From Parabacteroides timonensis (GTDB taxonomy: Bacteria > Bacteroidota > Bacteroidia > Bacteroidales > Tannerellaceae): DNA of 64,000 bases. The stretch covers positions 3,828,728 to 3,892,727 of the forward strand of contig NZ_LT669941.1 of NCBI RefSeq assembly GCF_900128505.1, read 5' to 3'. This document shows, piece after piece, positions 23,317-31,215 of this stretch. Numbering within the stretch: the stretch's first letter is position 1; each line of letters begins with the position of its first letter. The notes under the pieces are model-generated. The model made no database searches. It was not told where the DNA came from and worked only from the letters and a program-made list of their open reading frames with translations. A program made the translations under genes and the position numbers.

Positions 23317-24219
23317 ATGAGAGCTTTATCTTACTTATTTTCTATCCTTATTGTCTTTTTGTGTATCAGTTTTAATGGATATTCGCAAGAATTGACAACC
23401 GAACTAAACACTGGTTATAAAGTGGGAGATTATGAAGTGTTTGTATTTGCCGAAGGTTCAGGAGATGCAGAGACGGGCTTATTGATAGACGCGCCGGCAG
23501 ATATAACAGCTAAATATGCTCCAAACGGAACCTTTCCGATCGCAACAAACGTTGTATTGGTAAAAGGGAAAGGCAAAGTATGGCTCATAGATACCGGCTA
23601 CGGATGGAAAATTTTCGAGCATATGAAGAACCTTGGTGTTGAATGCCAGGATGTAGACCAAATACTGTTGACACATATGCACGGAGACCATGTAGGAGGA
23701 ATGCTGTTGGATGGAAATCCTGTTTTCGTAAACTCATCGATAGCCGTAAGCGACAAAGAACTGGCTTATTGGAGCAGTGAAGTAGAAATGAACAAGTTCC
23801 CGCCCGACCAGCGCGGAAATTTCCATACAGTCCAGAAGATAAAGGAACAATACGGTACAAAAGTCAAAACAGTACAAGCTCTTGCGCTCGACGGGGATTA
23901 CGGCGACGGCATCTTCCCGATAGAGGCCTACGGCCATACCCCAGGACATATAATGTATCTCATCTCCGACGGCGGCGAAAAGCTGCTGGTATGGGGCGAC
24001 CTGACACATGCCCTAGCTATACAGATGCCACACCCCGAGATATCTATAACCTATGACGTCGATCCCGACATGGCACGAGAAACACGCCTGAAAGTGCTGG
24101 AATACCTCGCCGACAAGGACATCGCCGTAATAGGAATGCATGTTCCGGTTCCTCAGCCGGGAAAGATTGTGAAAGATGAAATTTCCGGAAGATACAAGTT
24201 TTTATCAAAACTAAAATAG
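23317..24219 (+). CDS. Exported metallo-beta-lactamase-fold hydrolase
   Basis: A 300-residue protein with a Sec signal (MRALSYLFSILIVFLCISF...GYSQ). The zinc-binding HxHxDH motif is HMHGDHVGG (His120, His122, Asp124, His125). Further ligands are in GHTPGHIMYLI and WGDLTHA. This arrangement is that of MBL-fold hydrolases such as lactonases and glyoxalase-II-like enzymes; the substrate cannot be read. Export suggests a periplasmic target. It stands alone, with its own promoter-like site and about 300 bases to the next gene. Base composition changes within the gene from AT-rich to GC-richer towards the 3' end. Confidence 0.87.
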   Translation: MRALSYLFSILIVFLCISFNGYSQELTTELNTGYKVGDYEVFVFAEGSGDAETGLLIDAPADITAKYAPNGTFPIATNVVLVKGKGKVWLIDTGYGWKIFEHMKNLGVECQDVDQILLTHMHGDHVGGMLLDGNPVFVNSSIAVSDKELAYWSSEVEMNKFPPDQRGNFHTVQKIKEQYGTKVKTVQALALDGDYGDGIFPIEAYGHTPGHIMYLISDGGEKLLVWGDLTHALAIQMPHPEISITYDVDPDMARETRLKVLEYLADKDIAVIGMHVPVPQPGKIVKDEISGRYKFLSKLK

Positions 24220-24233
24220 CGTATCCATCTATC

Positions 24234-24458
24234 TCATTGAGCATATGCCTCAACCAGCTGTTGTTTACCAAATATTATAGCCGATTGATCTTTCACCATT
24301 CGTTTGATTGTAGAACGATTTTCTTCTATATCATTACGAAGTACTACCACTACCCGATTCTCTTCATTAGAAACATAAATATTATCTGTATCAACTTCAT
24401 GATTACAATTGTATCCTAAAACAGAAGATAAAAGATTTTTAAAGATGGATTGTACCTA
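24234..24458 (-). pseudogene. Coding-like open frame without a good start (possible gene relic)
   Basis: On the minus strand a frame of 73 codons runs from just after a TAG near 24,461 to TGA at 24234-24236. It includes EVDTDNIYVSNEENRVVVVL and IEENRSTIKRMVKDQSAIIF, then GKQQLVEAYAQ. The sequence is protein-like and charged, but the only ATG is late in the frame. It may be the C-terminal remnant of a lost gene. I do not recognise the family. It overlaps the promoter region of the ECF sigma gene, which lies on the other strand. Confidence 0.35.
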
Positions 24459-24473
24459 ATTAAAGAAAAAGTG

Positions 24474-24481
24474 TATATTTG
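24474..24481 (+). promoter_or_regulatory. -7 promoter element for the ECF sigma factor gene
   Basis: TATATTTG matches TAnnTTTG, with a TTG 21 bases upstream (24450-24452). The predicted start near 24,488 is about 34 bases before the sigma ATG. It indicates transcription by the housekeeping sigma. Confidence 0.55.
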
Positions 24482-24521
24482 TCCAATTATTCCTTATTTA
24501 TAATACTACTAGCTGACGGCA

Positions 24522-25079
24522 ATGATTGATTTAAAAAGCTTTAATCAATTTTTTACGGACTATCAGCAACGCTTTGTATACTTTGCTTGTACTTATGTGC
24601 ACAACGAAGCTGTTGCAGAAGACTTCGTTATCGAGGCCATGATGTATTATTGGGAAAACAAAGACAGATTATCAGCCGATACCAATATACCGGCTTATGT
24701 ACTGACTACTATCAAACATAAATGTATAGACTACCTTCGACACCAACAAATACGACAAGACGCTACTGATGAAATATCCCAATTATATGCCTGGGAGTTG
24801 TCGAGTAGGATTGTCAGCCTAGAAGATTTTGAACCTAATGACATTTTTACAACAGAAATATTGACTATTGTTAATAAGACATTGAATACTTTGCCGGTTC
24901 AAAGTAAACAAATATTTATAATGAGCCGTTACGAAAACAAGTCTTACAAAGAAATAGCCCTTTTACTGAACATGACTCCCAAAGGAGTAGAATTTCATAT
25001 TGCCAAAGTTACCAAAGTTTTACGCTTAGCATTAAAGGATTATCTACCCGCCTCATTATTTTTTTTCCATTTTCTTTAA
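24522..25079 (+). CDS. ECF RNA polymerase sigma factor (FecI-like, PUL type)
   Basis: A 185-residue sigma-70 family factor. Region 2 is readable in FTDYQQRFVYFACTYV and AEDFVIEAMMYYWENK; region 4 in LNTLPVQSKQIFIMSRYENK and SYKEIALLLNMTPKGVEFHI. There is no region 3, as in ECF factors. It is followed by a FecR-type anti-sigma and an STN-bearing SusC, the trans-envelope signalling set that switches on a PUL when its glycan reaches SusC. Its targets are likely the susC promoter region (26,101-26,245). The gene and its downstream PUL look AT-rich. Confidence 0.92.
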   Translation: MIDLKSFNQFFTDYQQRFVYFACTYVHNEAVAEDFVIEAMMYYWENKDRLSADTNIPAYVLTTIKHKCIDYLRHQQIRQDATDEISQLYAWELSSRIVSLEDFEPNDIFTTEILTIVNKTLNTLPVQSKQIFIMSRYENKSYKEIALLLNMTPKGVEFHIAKVTKVLRLALKDYLPASLFFFHFL

Positions 25080-25152
25080 AAAAGTTGCCTTTTTTACTAG
25101 GGCTTACTTCTCATGACTCGCTATTTCTATAGAGACTACAACAAATTTATTT

Positions 25153-26100
25153 ATGGATAAAGATATATTATATCGTTTTTTTGAAGGAAATACTTCCGTA
25201 AGGGAGATGAAACAGATAAAAGAATGGGTTGAAGCTTCCGATGAAAACAGCAAACAATTCCGCATGGAACGTAAGCTGTTCAATGCTATGGTCCTTACCG
25301 GCGATTTAAAACAAACCAATATATATACTACTGGTAATAAGAAAAATACCTCTTTTTCCAAAGAACTTTTAAAAATAGCCTCTATTATTGTAATTACAGT
25401 AGCTATAACAGCCACAGCATTTCTAATAAGACAAGATAAAGACAACTCCAATTTCACCATGCAAACAATCACGGTACCAGCCGGTCAGCGAGTCAATCTG
25501 GATCTGCCTGATGGTTCAAACGTCTGGTTGAATGCCGGAACCAAGATGCAATATCCCGTTCCATTTATAAAAGGGAAGCGGGAGATAATACTGGACGGAG
25601 AAGCATATTTCGATGTAGCACATAACGAAAAATGTCCGTTTATTATACATACACAAGTCTTAGATGTAGAAGTTTTGGGAACAAAATTCAACCTGGAAGC
25701 TTACAGTAGAAAAAAAGTGTTTGAGGCATCTCTGATGCAAGGCAGAATAAAAATCCGATCTCCACACAACGAAAAGAATTCCGTGATCTTATCTCCCAAT
25801 TACAAAAGTACATTGCAAAAGGGGAAATTAGTTGTCAGTAAGATTGATGATTATAACGTATATCGATGGAAAGAGGGCTTGTATTGCTTCAAGAGCAAAC
25901 CTTTTATTGAAATAATGACAGATTTAGAAAAATACTACGATCTGAAAATTCAGATGGATAAAAAAGAAATAGAAAAGGTAACACTAACCGGCAAATTCAG
26001 AATATCCGACGGATTGGATTATGCTCTACGCGTTTTGCAAAATGATGTGCCTTTCACCTATCAAAGAGATAAAGAAAATGACGTCATCTATATAAAATGA
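25153..26100 (+). CDS. FecR-family anti-sigma factor
   Basis: A 315-residue single-pass membrane protein. The cytoplasmic N-terminus (~1-75; YRFFEGNTSVREMKQIKEWV) would bind the sigma factor, and a transmembrane helix lies at ~75-95 (LLKIASIIVITVAITATAFL). The periplasmic FecR domain has the motifs VNLDLPDGSNVWLNAGT, LDGEAYFDVAH and DVEVLGTKFNLEAY; the C-terminal DUF4974 domain (~245-315) starts at KSKPFIEIMTDLEKYYDLKI. It transmits the signal from the STN domain of the adjacent SusC. The gap to the sigma gene is 73 bases. A hairpin lies between it and susC. Confidence 0.92.
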   Translation: MDKDILYRFFEGNTSVREMKQIKEWVEASDENSKQFRMERKLFNAMVLTGDLKQTNIYTTGNKKNTSFSKELLKIASIIVITVAITATAFLIRQDKDNSNFTMQTITVPAGQRVNLDLPDGSNVWLNAGTKMQYPVPFIKGKREIILDGEAYFDVAHNEKCPFIIHTQVLDVEVLGTKFNLEAYSRKKVFEASLMQGRIKIRSPHNEKNSVILSPNYKSTLQKGKLVVSKIDDYNVYRWKEGLYCFKSKPFIEIMTDLEKYYDLKIQMDKKEIEKVTLTGKFRISDGLDYALRVLQNDVPFTYQRDKENDVIYIK

Positions 26101-26163
26101 AAAAACTAGTATTAACCTAATAAATAAAGACAGCCTATGAAATAATACTTATAAAACACAAAA

Positions 26164-26194
26164 AGCCGATAGATGTTTGCCCCATCTATCGGCT
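26164..26194 (+). terminator. Hairpin between anti-sigma and SusC genes
   Basis: AGCCGATAGATG (26164-26175) and CATCTATCGGCT (26183-26194) pair perfectly over 12 bp around a 7-base loop. A TTTTTT run follows about 13 bases later. It would separate constitutive sigma/anti-sigma transcription from the inducible susCD genes, or act as an attenuator. Confidence 0.7.
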
Positions 26195-26245
26195 GGAGTA
26201 AGACAATTTTTTAACAAATCGTATTAATAACTCATTTGCAAAGAT

Positions 26246-29200
26246 ATGAAAAACATTCTTTTGTCGGATATTCATTGCCCTGAAAATCCGGAATTTAAAT
26301 TACTACCCAGAATTATGCGAATATCAATATTTCTCTTATTCTGTTGCGTTTTCAGCCTAATGGCGAAAAACGGGTACTCCCAGAATGCTGTTGTAACAAT
26401 TAACCGCAACAATGTTCAGCTGGAGGTCATATTGAATGAAATAGAATCCCAGACAGATTATCTGTTTATCTATAAAGATGGAGTGAATGTGAAAAGCCAT
26501 AAAAGTATCCAAGTGAACAATAGACCAGTTTCCGAAGTATTAACTACATTACTGGCTGGTACTTCGATCGCTTATAAACTGGAAGGTAATCACATTATTC
26601 TTACCCAAAACAAGGCTTCTATTACCCAACAAGAATTGATAACCGGAGTTGTAACTGATGGGAAAGGAGAACAGCTAGTCGGAGTTACAATAATGTTGAA
26701 AGGAACTACACGAGGAACAATTACAGATGCAGACGGAAGATTTTCCTTACAAGCTGAAATTGGCAATAAACTGATGATCAGCTATGTAGGTTACACACCA
26801 CAAGAAATCATGATAAAAGACAAGAAAAGTCTTCGCATCATCATGCAAGAAGATATAAAGTCATTGAATGAAGTTGTTGTAATCGGTTATGGTACACAAA
26901 AAAAGGGGGAAGTAGCTAGTGCTATTTCAAGTGTAAAATCAGATAATTTTATAAAAGTACCTTCTCCCGATGCCGCACAGATGATTCGGGGACAAGTTGC
27001 CGGTTTATCAATTGTAAGCCCAGATGCAAATCCTCTTTCTTCTTCCGAATTATCTTTGCGTGGAATTACCACACTTCTATCCAGCACCAGTCCACTGGTT
27101 CTTATCGATGGAATTCCGGGATCACTGAATACAGTATCACCTGATGAAATAGCGCAAATAGACGTACTAAAAGACGGATCGGCAGCAGCTATTTACGGAA
27201 CACGCGGAACCAATGGAGTAATTATTGTCACAACAAAAAGCGTAAAAGGAGAAATGCCTACGACTGTCGATGTAAACGCTTACCTTTCTGTTCAGCAGAT
27301 TGTTCGAAAGTTACCTATGATGACAGCCGCCCAATATAGGGAAAAAGCAAAGCAAGGATTACAAGGGGCCATTGATTATGGAGGTAATGTAGATTGGTTG
27401 GATGAAATCACACAGACTCCTATCTCACAAGTATATAATATAAGTCTAAGAGGTGGCAGTCGGACAACCAACTATACGGCAAGTTTTGAATACAGGAGTC
27501 TTGAAGGAATTATCAAGCGTTCAGACAATCAAATTATTTATCCTCGCATAGAAATAGTTCACAGAATGTTTAATGATAAGCTAAAAATTAATGCAGGAAT
27601 GAATGGTTCGCTCAAAAAGTATTTTGATGGTTCTGATGGCGGTGGATATAAAACAGATGTATATGCAGGTGCCATCCAATTCAATCCAACCGACCCCATC
27701 AAAGACGAGAACGGAAATTGGAAAGAAAGATCCATCAACGACTATTTAAATCCGCTAGCTCTTTTGTGGGAAGCTGATGGTGAAAATAAAGAAACCAATC
27801 TGAGAATGTTCGCCAATCTAGTACTGACACCTATAGAAGGATTAGATATCAAATATACAGCATCCAGTAACAGATTCAATCAGATACGCGGGTATTATGA
27901 AACAAAAAAACATTCTTCCACTACAAAATATGGGAAAAACGGATACGCATCACGAGGTACCCAGTATACATATGATAACTTATCCGAATTGACTGCCCAA
28001 TACAATAAAACACTGTTTAAAGATCACTATCTGACTCTATTAGCTGGCTATAGCTGGATGAAAAGCGGATACGAAGATTTTTATATGCAGAACTGGGATT
28101 TCCCATCAGATGACTATACTTATAATTCTATGCAATCGGGACAAGCTTTACGTGACGGACGTGCAAATGAAAATTCTTATAAAAGCGAAAATATGTTGGT
28201 TGGTTATTTCGGCCGTTTTAATTACAGCTATAAAGGAAAGTACATATTATCAGCCAGCGTCAGAAGAGAAGGATCTTCCAAATTCGGAGACAACTATAAA
28301 TGGGGCACATTCCCTGCAGTCTCTGTTGCTTGGAATATCAAGGATGAAAATTTCTTACGCAGTATGGACTTCCTTTCCTCCTTAAAATTACGTGCAGGCT
28401 TCGGTATTACAGGTACAGAACCCGGCAATCCGTATATGTCACTCAATGTATTAAGCTTTGGAGATTACACCTATTTCGGGAATTCCTGGATCAAAGCCAT
28501 ACGACCAGATTCCAATACAAATCCCGATCTGCGATGGGAGAAAAAAGAGGAAATAAACATCGGATTGGATCTGGGCTTCTTCGATGAACGCCTAACCGGT
28601 AGTATAGACTTCTACCGAAGAAATACCAAAGATTTAATTTGGAATTATAATGTACCCTCTCCTCCTTATATTTTCTCAACAATCACGGCTAATGGAGGCT
28701 CCATGCGTAACAGTGGGATAGAAGTATCACTACAGGCCACCCCTATCAAAAGCAGTGATTTTCAGTGGATCACAAACATAAACTATTCAACCAATTCTAA
28801 TAAAATGCTCTCATTCTCTGACGATAAGTTCACAGCGGGCACATATAGAGATGAAGGTTGGACAGGCTCACCTATCCAACAGCCGACCCATAGAATAGAA
28901 GAAGGACAACCCTTTGGAAATTTCTGGGGATACAAGACTATCGATATCGACGACAACGGACATTGGATCATTGAAGATAAAGATGGCAATCCCAAACCAA
29001 TTGTTGAAGCTCAGTCGTCAGACAAAAAAGTAATTGGAAACGGCTTACCCAAACATTACCTGAATTGGAATAATACATTCAGATACAAGAACTTTGACTT
29101 GGGTATTACGATGCGTGGAGCATTCGGATTCCAAATATGGAATACAGCAGAAGCATTTCACGCTTCCCCTGCCATGTTCACTGCGGGCTGGAATGCCATG

Positions 29201-29515
29201 GAAAAAGCATTCGAACCTGTTTATGGAAAAAAACCTCTTGCCTTCGACCAGGCTTTGGCTTACGTAAGTTATTACATCGAAAACGGAAACTACTGGAAAA
29301 TAGACAATCTCACTTTAGGTTATACCTATAATACTAAAGTGAATTGGCTGAACAACATCCGCTTTTTCGGTTCCATATCCAATCTGGCCGTTATTACAGG
29401 ATACAATGGTATCGATCCAGAAACACCCATCAGCGGAATGTCTCCTGGTGTTGATAACCGATATAGATATCCTTCAGCACGAACATATACTTTCGGTGTA
29501 TCATTCAAATTTTAA
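26246..29515 (+). CDS. SusC/RagA TonB-linked outer-membrane transporter with STN signalling domain
   Basis: A 1089-residue protein. The signal (~25-46; ISIFLLFCCVFSLMAKNGYS) is followed by an STN/secretin-type domain (~50-115; VQLEVILNEIESQTDYLFIY), a carboxypeptidase D-like domain (~125-200; GVVTDGKGEQLVGVTIMLKG), the plug with NEVVVIGYGTQKK, and the 22-strand barrel ending in TFGVSFKF. The protein imports oligosaccharides across the outer membrane using TonB energy. The STN domain marks it as the partner of the upstream FecR. The other two SusC proteins of the window lack STN, in line with their different regulators. Confidence 0.95.
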   Translation: MKNILLSDIHCPENPEFKLLPRIMRISIFLLFCCVFSLMAKNGYSQNAVVTINRNNVQLEVILNEIESQTDYLFIYKDGVNVKSHKSIQVNNRPVSEVLTTLLAGTSIAYKLEGNHIILTQNKASITQQELITGVVTDGKGEQLVGVTIMLKGTTRGTITDADGRFSLQAEIGNKLMISYVGYTPQEIMIKDKKSLRIIMQEDIKSLNEVVVIGYGTQKKGEVASAISSVKSDNFIKVPSPDAAQMIRGQVAGLSIVSPDANPLSSSELSLRGITTLLSSTSPLVLIDGIPGSLNTVSPDEIAQIDVLKDGSAAAIYGTRGTNGVIIVTTKSVKGEMPTTVDVNAYLSVQQIVRKLPMMTAAQYREKAKQGLQGAIDYGGNVDWLDEITQTPISQVYNISLRGGSRTTNYTASFEYRSLEGIIKRSDNQIIYPRIEIVHRMFNDKLKINAGMNGSLKKYFDGSDGGGYKTDVYAGAIQFNPTDPIKDENGNWKERSINDYLNPLALLWEADGENKETNLRMFANLVLTPIEGLDIKYTASSNRFNQIRGYYETKKHSSTTKYGKNGYASRGTQYTYDNLSELTAQYNKTLFKDHYLTLLAGYSWMKSGYEDFYMQNWDFPSDDYTYNSMQSGQALRDGRANENSYKSENMLVGYFGRFNYSYKGKYILSASVRREGSSKFGDNYKWGTFPAVSVAWNIKDENFLRSMDFLSSLKLRAGFGITGTEPGNPYMSLNVLSFGDYTYFGNSWIKAIRPDSNTNPDLRWEKKEEINIGLDLGFFDERLTGSIDFYRRNTKDLIWNYNVPSPPYIFSTITANGGSMRNSGIEVSLQATPIKSSDFQWITNINYSTNSNKMLSFSDDKFTAGTYRDEGWTGSPIQQPTHRIEEGQPFGNFWGYKTIDIDDNGHWIIEDKDGNPKPIVEAQSSDKKVIGNGLPKHYLNWNNTFRYKNFDLGITMRGAFGFQIWNTAEAFHASPAMFTAGWNAMEKAFEPVYGKKPLAFDQALAYVSYYIENGNYWKIDNLTLGYTYNTKVNWLNNIRFFGSISNLAVITGYNGIDPETPISGMSPGVDNRYRYPSARTYTFGVSFKF

Positions 29516-29526
29516 ATCAAAAAAAG

Positions 29527-31149
29527 ATGAAAACATATCACAAAATAACAGGAATAGTCTTTTCTATTCTTTTGATCGGCTCAATACTGAGTTGTAATGA
29601 CTTAAAAGAGAATGTGTTCTCCTCCGTTACCGAGCAAAGCTATAATTATTCGGAGCAGGATTTCAACTCAGTCATTGCTTGTGTCTATCCTCCTATGAGA
29701 AACGTTTTCAGTCATACCGGTTTCTGGACTGCCCAGGAAGTAAGTGCCGATGCGATCGTTTCTCCTCCGACTGCTACCGGCTGGTATGATGGAGGACAGT
29801 ATATGCGCTTTCATTATCATAACTGGAATTCGGAGCAAAGTAATGTTGCAGATATCTGGAACTGGATGTATCGAGGTGCACTACTAGCAAACAATGCGAT
29901 AGAACAGATAGAAAGTGGTAAAATCCCGACTGTATCCCCCGAACAAAAAGAAAACGGACTCATGGAATTAAGAGCGGTACGAGCTTTTTATTATTGGTTA
30001 ATTTGTGACAACTTCGGAGATGCTCCATTAGTTACAAATATTTCTAGTGAGTTACCCGAAAAAAGCAGTCGCAAGGAAATTTATGACTTTGTAGTCAATG
30101 AATTACTTGAAGTAACTCCTAAATTAAGTGAAGAGCAAGGAACCGACATGTACGGGCGCATGACAAAATGGGCAGCCAAAGCTCTTTTAGCAAATGTTTA
30201 TCTGAATGCCGAAGTGTATACAGGAGAAAATCGCTGGAAGGAATGTATTACCCAATGTGACGACATTATCAACAGTGGAAAATGTGAATTATCCTCTAAT
30301 TATAAAGATTCGTTCAAATCATCAGGAGTAGAAACCTCCAAAGAAGTCATCTTCGCTATTCCTTTCGATAAAACACTTGCCGGAGGAAACGATATGCATA
30401 TGCGCTCCTGGCAAAGTGAATTGAAAAAGAAATTCGATCTAGAAGTAACTCCCTGGGGTAGTGGAACAGTAATGGGAGTTACCCAATTTATTGATACATA
30501 TGACGTAGACGACAGTCGAATAGATGATACCTGGCTACGCGGGCAACAATATGACATAGATGGTAATATGCTTTATGGAGTATATGATGAGCCTGGCAAA
30601 CCTTTCATTATCGGGAAAGATATACCGGATGGCAGTTATGTCAAGGAATTTGAAGGATACCGGATGAATAAGTTTGAAGTAGCCCCCAAAACACCGACAA
30701 GCTCCGATACTGATTTTCCGTTCTTCCGGTATGCACAAATACTATTGATGAAAGCAGAATGCCTTTTACGTACTAATCAACCCGGAGCCGGAGCATTAGT
30801 GACCCAAGTACGGGAACGGGCATTTAAGAACACTCCGTCTAAAGCAATAGTTACCGATGATCAACTCAGGCAAAACTCCGTTTACAAATATGGTTATGTA
30901 GAAAAATACATTATTGTAGACCCAGGAAACCAAGACCCTATTCAATTTGGACGTTTATATGATGAATTAGGGTGGGAATTTGCCTGGGAAGCCCAGAGAA
31001 GACGGGATATGATCCGTTTTGGGTTATTCACAAAAAAGAGTTGGTTATCCCATAAACCTGCCGGAGATTATAAAACTGTATTTCCAATTCCAGAAACAGT
31101 TCTTACTTCAAACCTGAAGCTAACACAGAATCCAGCTTATTTACAATAA
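29527..31149 (+). CDS. SusD/RagB surface glycan-binding lipoprotein (PUL1)
   Basis: A 540-residue lipoprotein. The signal ends in LLIGSILSCNDLKEN, with the lipidated Cys at about residue 23. The SusD TPR-like scaffold follows (ELRAVRAFYYWLICDNFGDA, a classic RagB motif). The C-terminal RagB domain has FRYAQILLMKAECLL and a final FPIPETVLTSNLKLTQNP. It closes as a lid over the partner SusC barrel and binds the glycan. It lies 11 bases after susC and is followed by a hairpin and the glycoside hydrolase gene. Confidence 0.94.
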   Translation: MKTYHKITGIVFSILLIGSILSCNDLKENVFSSVTEQSYNYSEQDFNSVIACVYPPMRNVFSHTGFWTAQEVSADAIVSPPTATGWYDGGQYMRFHYHNWNSEQSNVADIWNWMYRGALLANNAIEQIESGKIPTVSPEQKENGLMELRAVRAFYYWLICDNFGDAPLVTNISSELPEKSSRKEIYDFVVNELLEVTPKLSEEQGTDMYGRMTKWAAKALLANVYLNAEVYTGENRWKECITQCDDIINSGKCELSSNYKDSFKSSGVETSKEVIFAIPFDKTLAGGNDMHMRSWQSELKKKFDLEVTPWGSGTVMGVTQFIDTYDVDDSRIDDTWLRGQQYDIDGNMLYGVYDEPGKPFIIGKDIPDGSYVKEFEGYRMNKFEVAPKTPTSSDTDFPFFRYAQILLMKAECLLRTNQPGAGALVTQVRERAFKNTPSKAIVTDDQLRQNSVYKYGYVEKYIIVDPGNQDPIQFGRLYDELGWEFAWEAQRRRDMIRFGLFTKKSWLSHKPAGDYKTVFPIPETVLTSNLKLTQNPAYLQ

Positions 31150-31158
31150 GTATTTACA

Positions 31159-31190
31159 AATAGGAGAATATGTTATTATATTCTCCTATT
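31159..31190 (+). terminator. Hairpin between SusD and the GH127-type gene
   Basis: AATAGGAGAATAT (31159-31171) pairs with ATATTCTCCTATT (31178-31190) over 13 bp with a 6-base loop. No long T-run follows directly, so it may be a partial terminator or an mRNA-stabilising structure that lowers enzyme expression relative to SusCD. Confidence 0.55.
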
Positions 31191-31215
31191 AGAATCATCC
31201 ATTAAATTTATTCAT

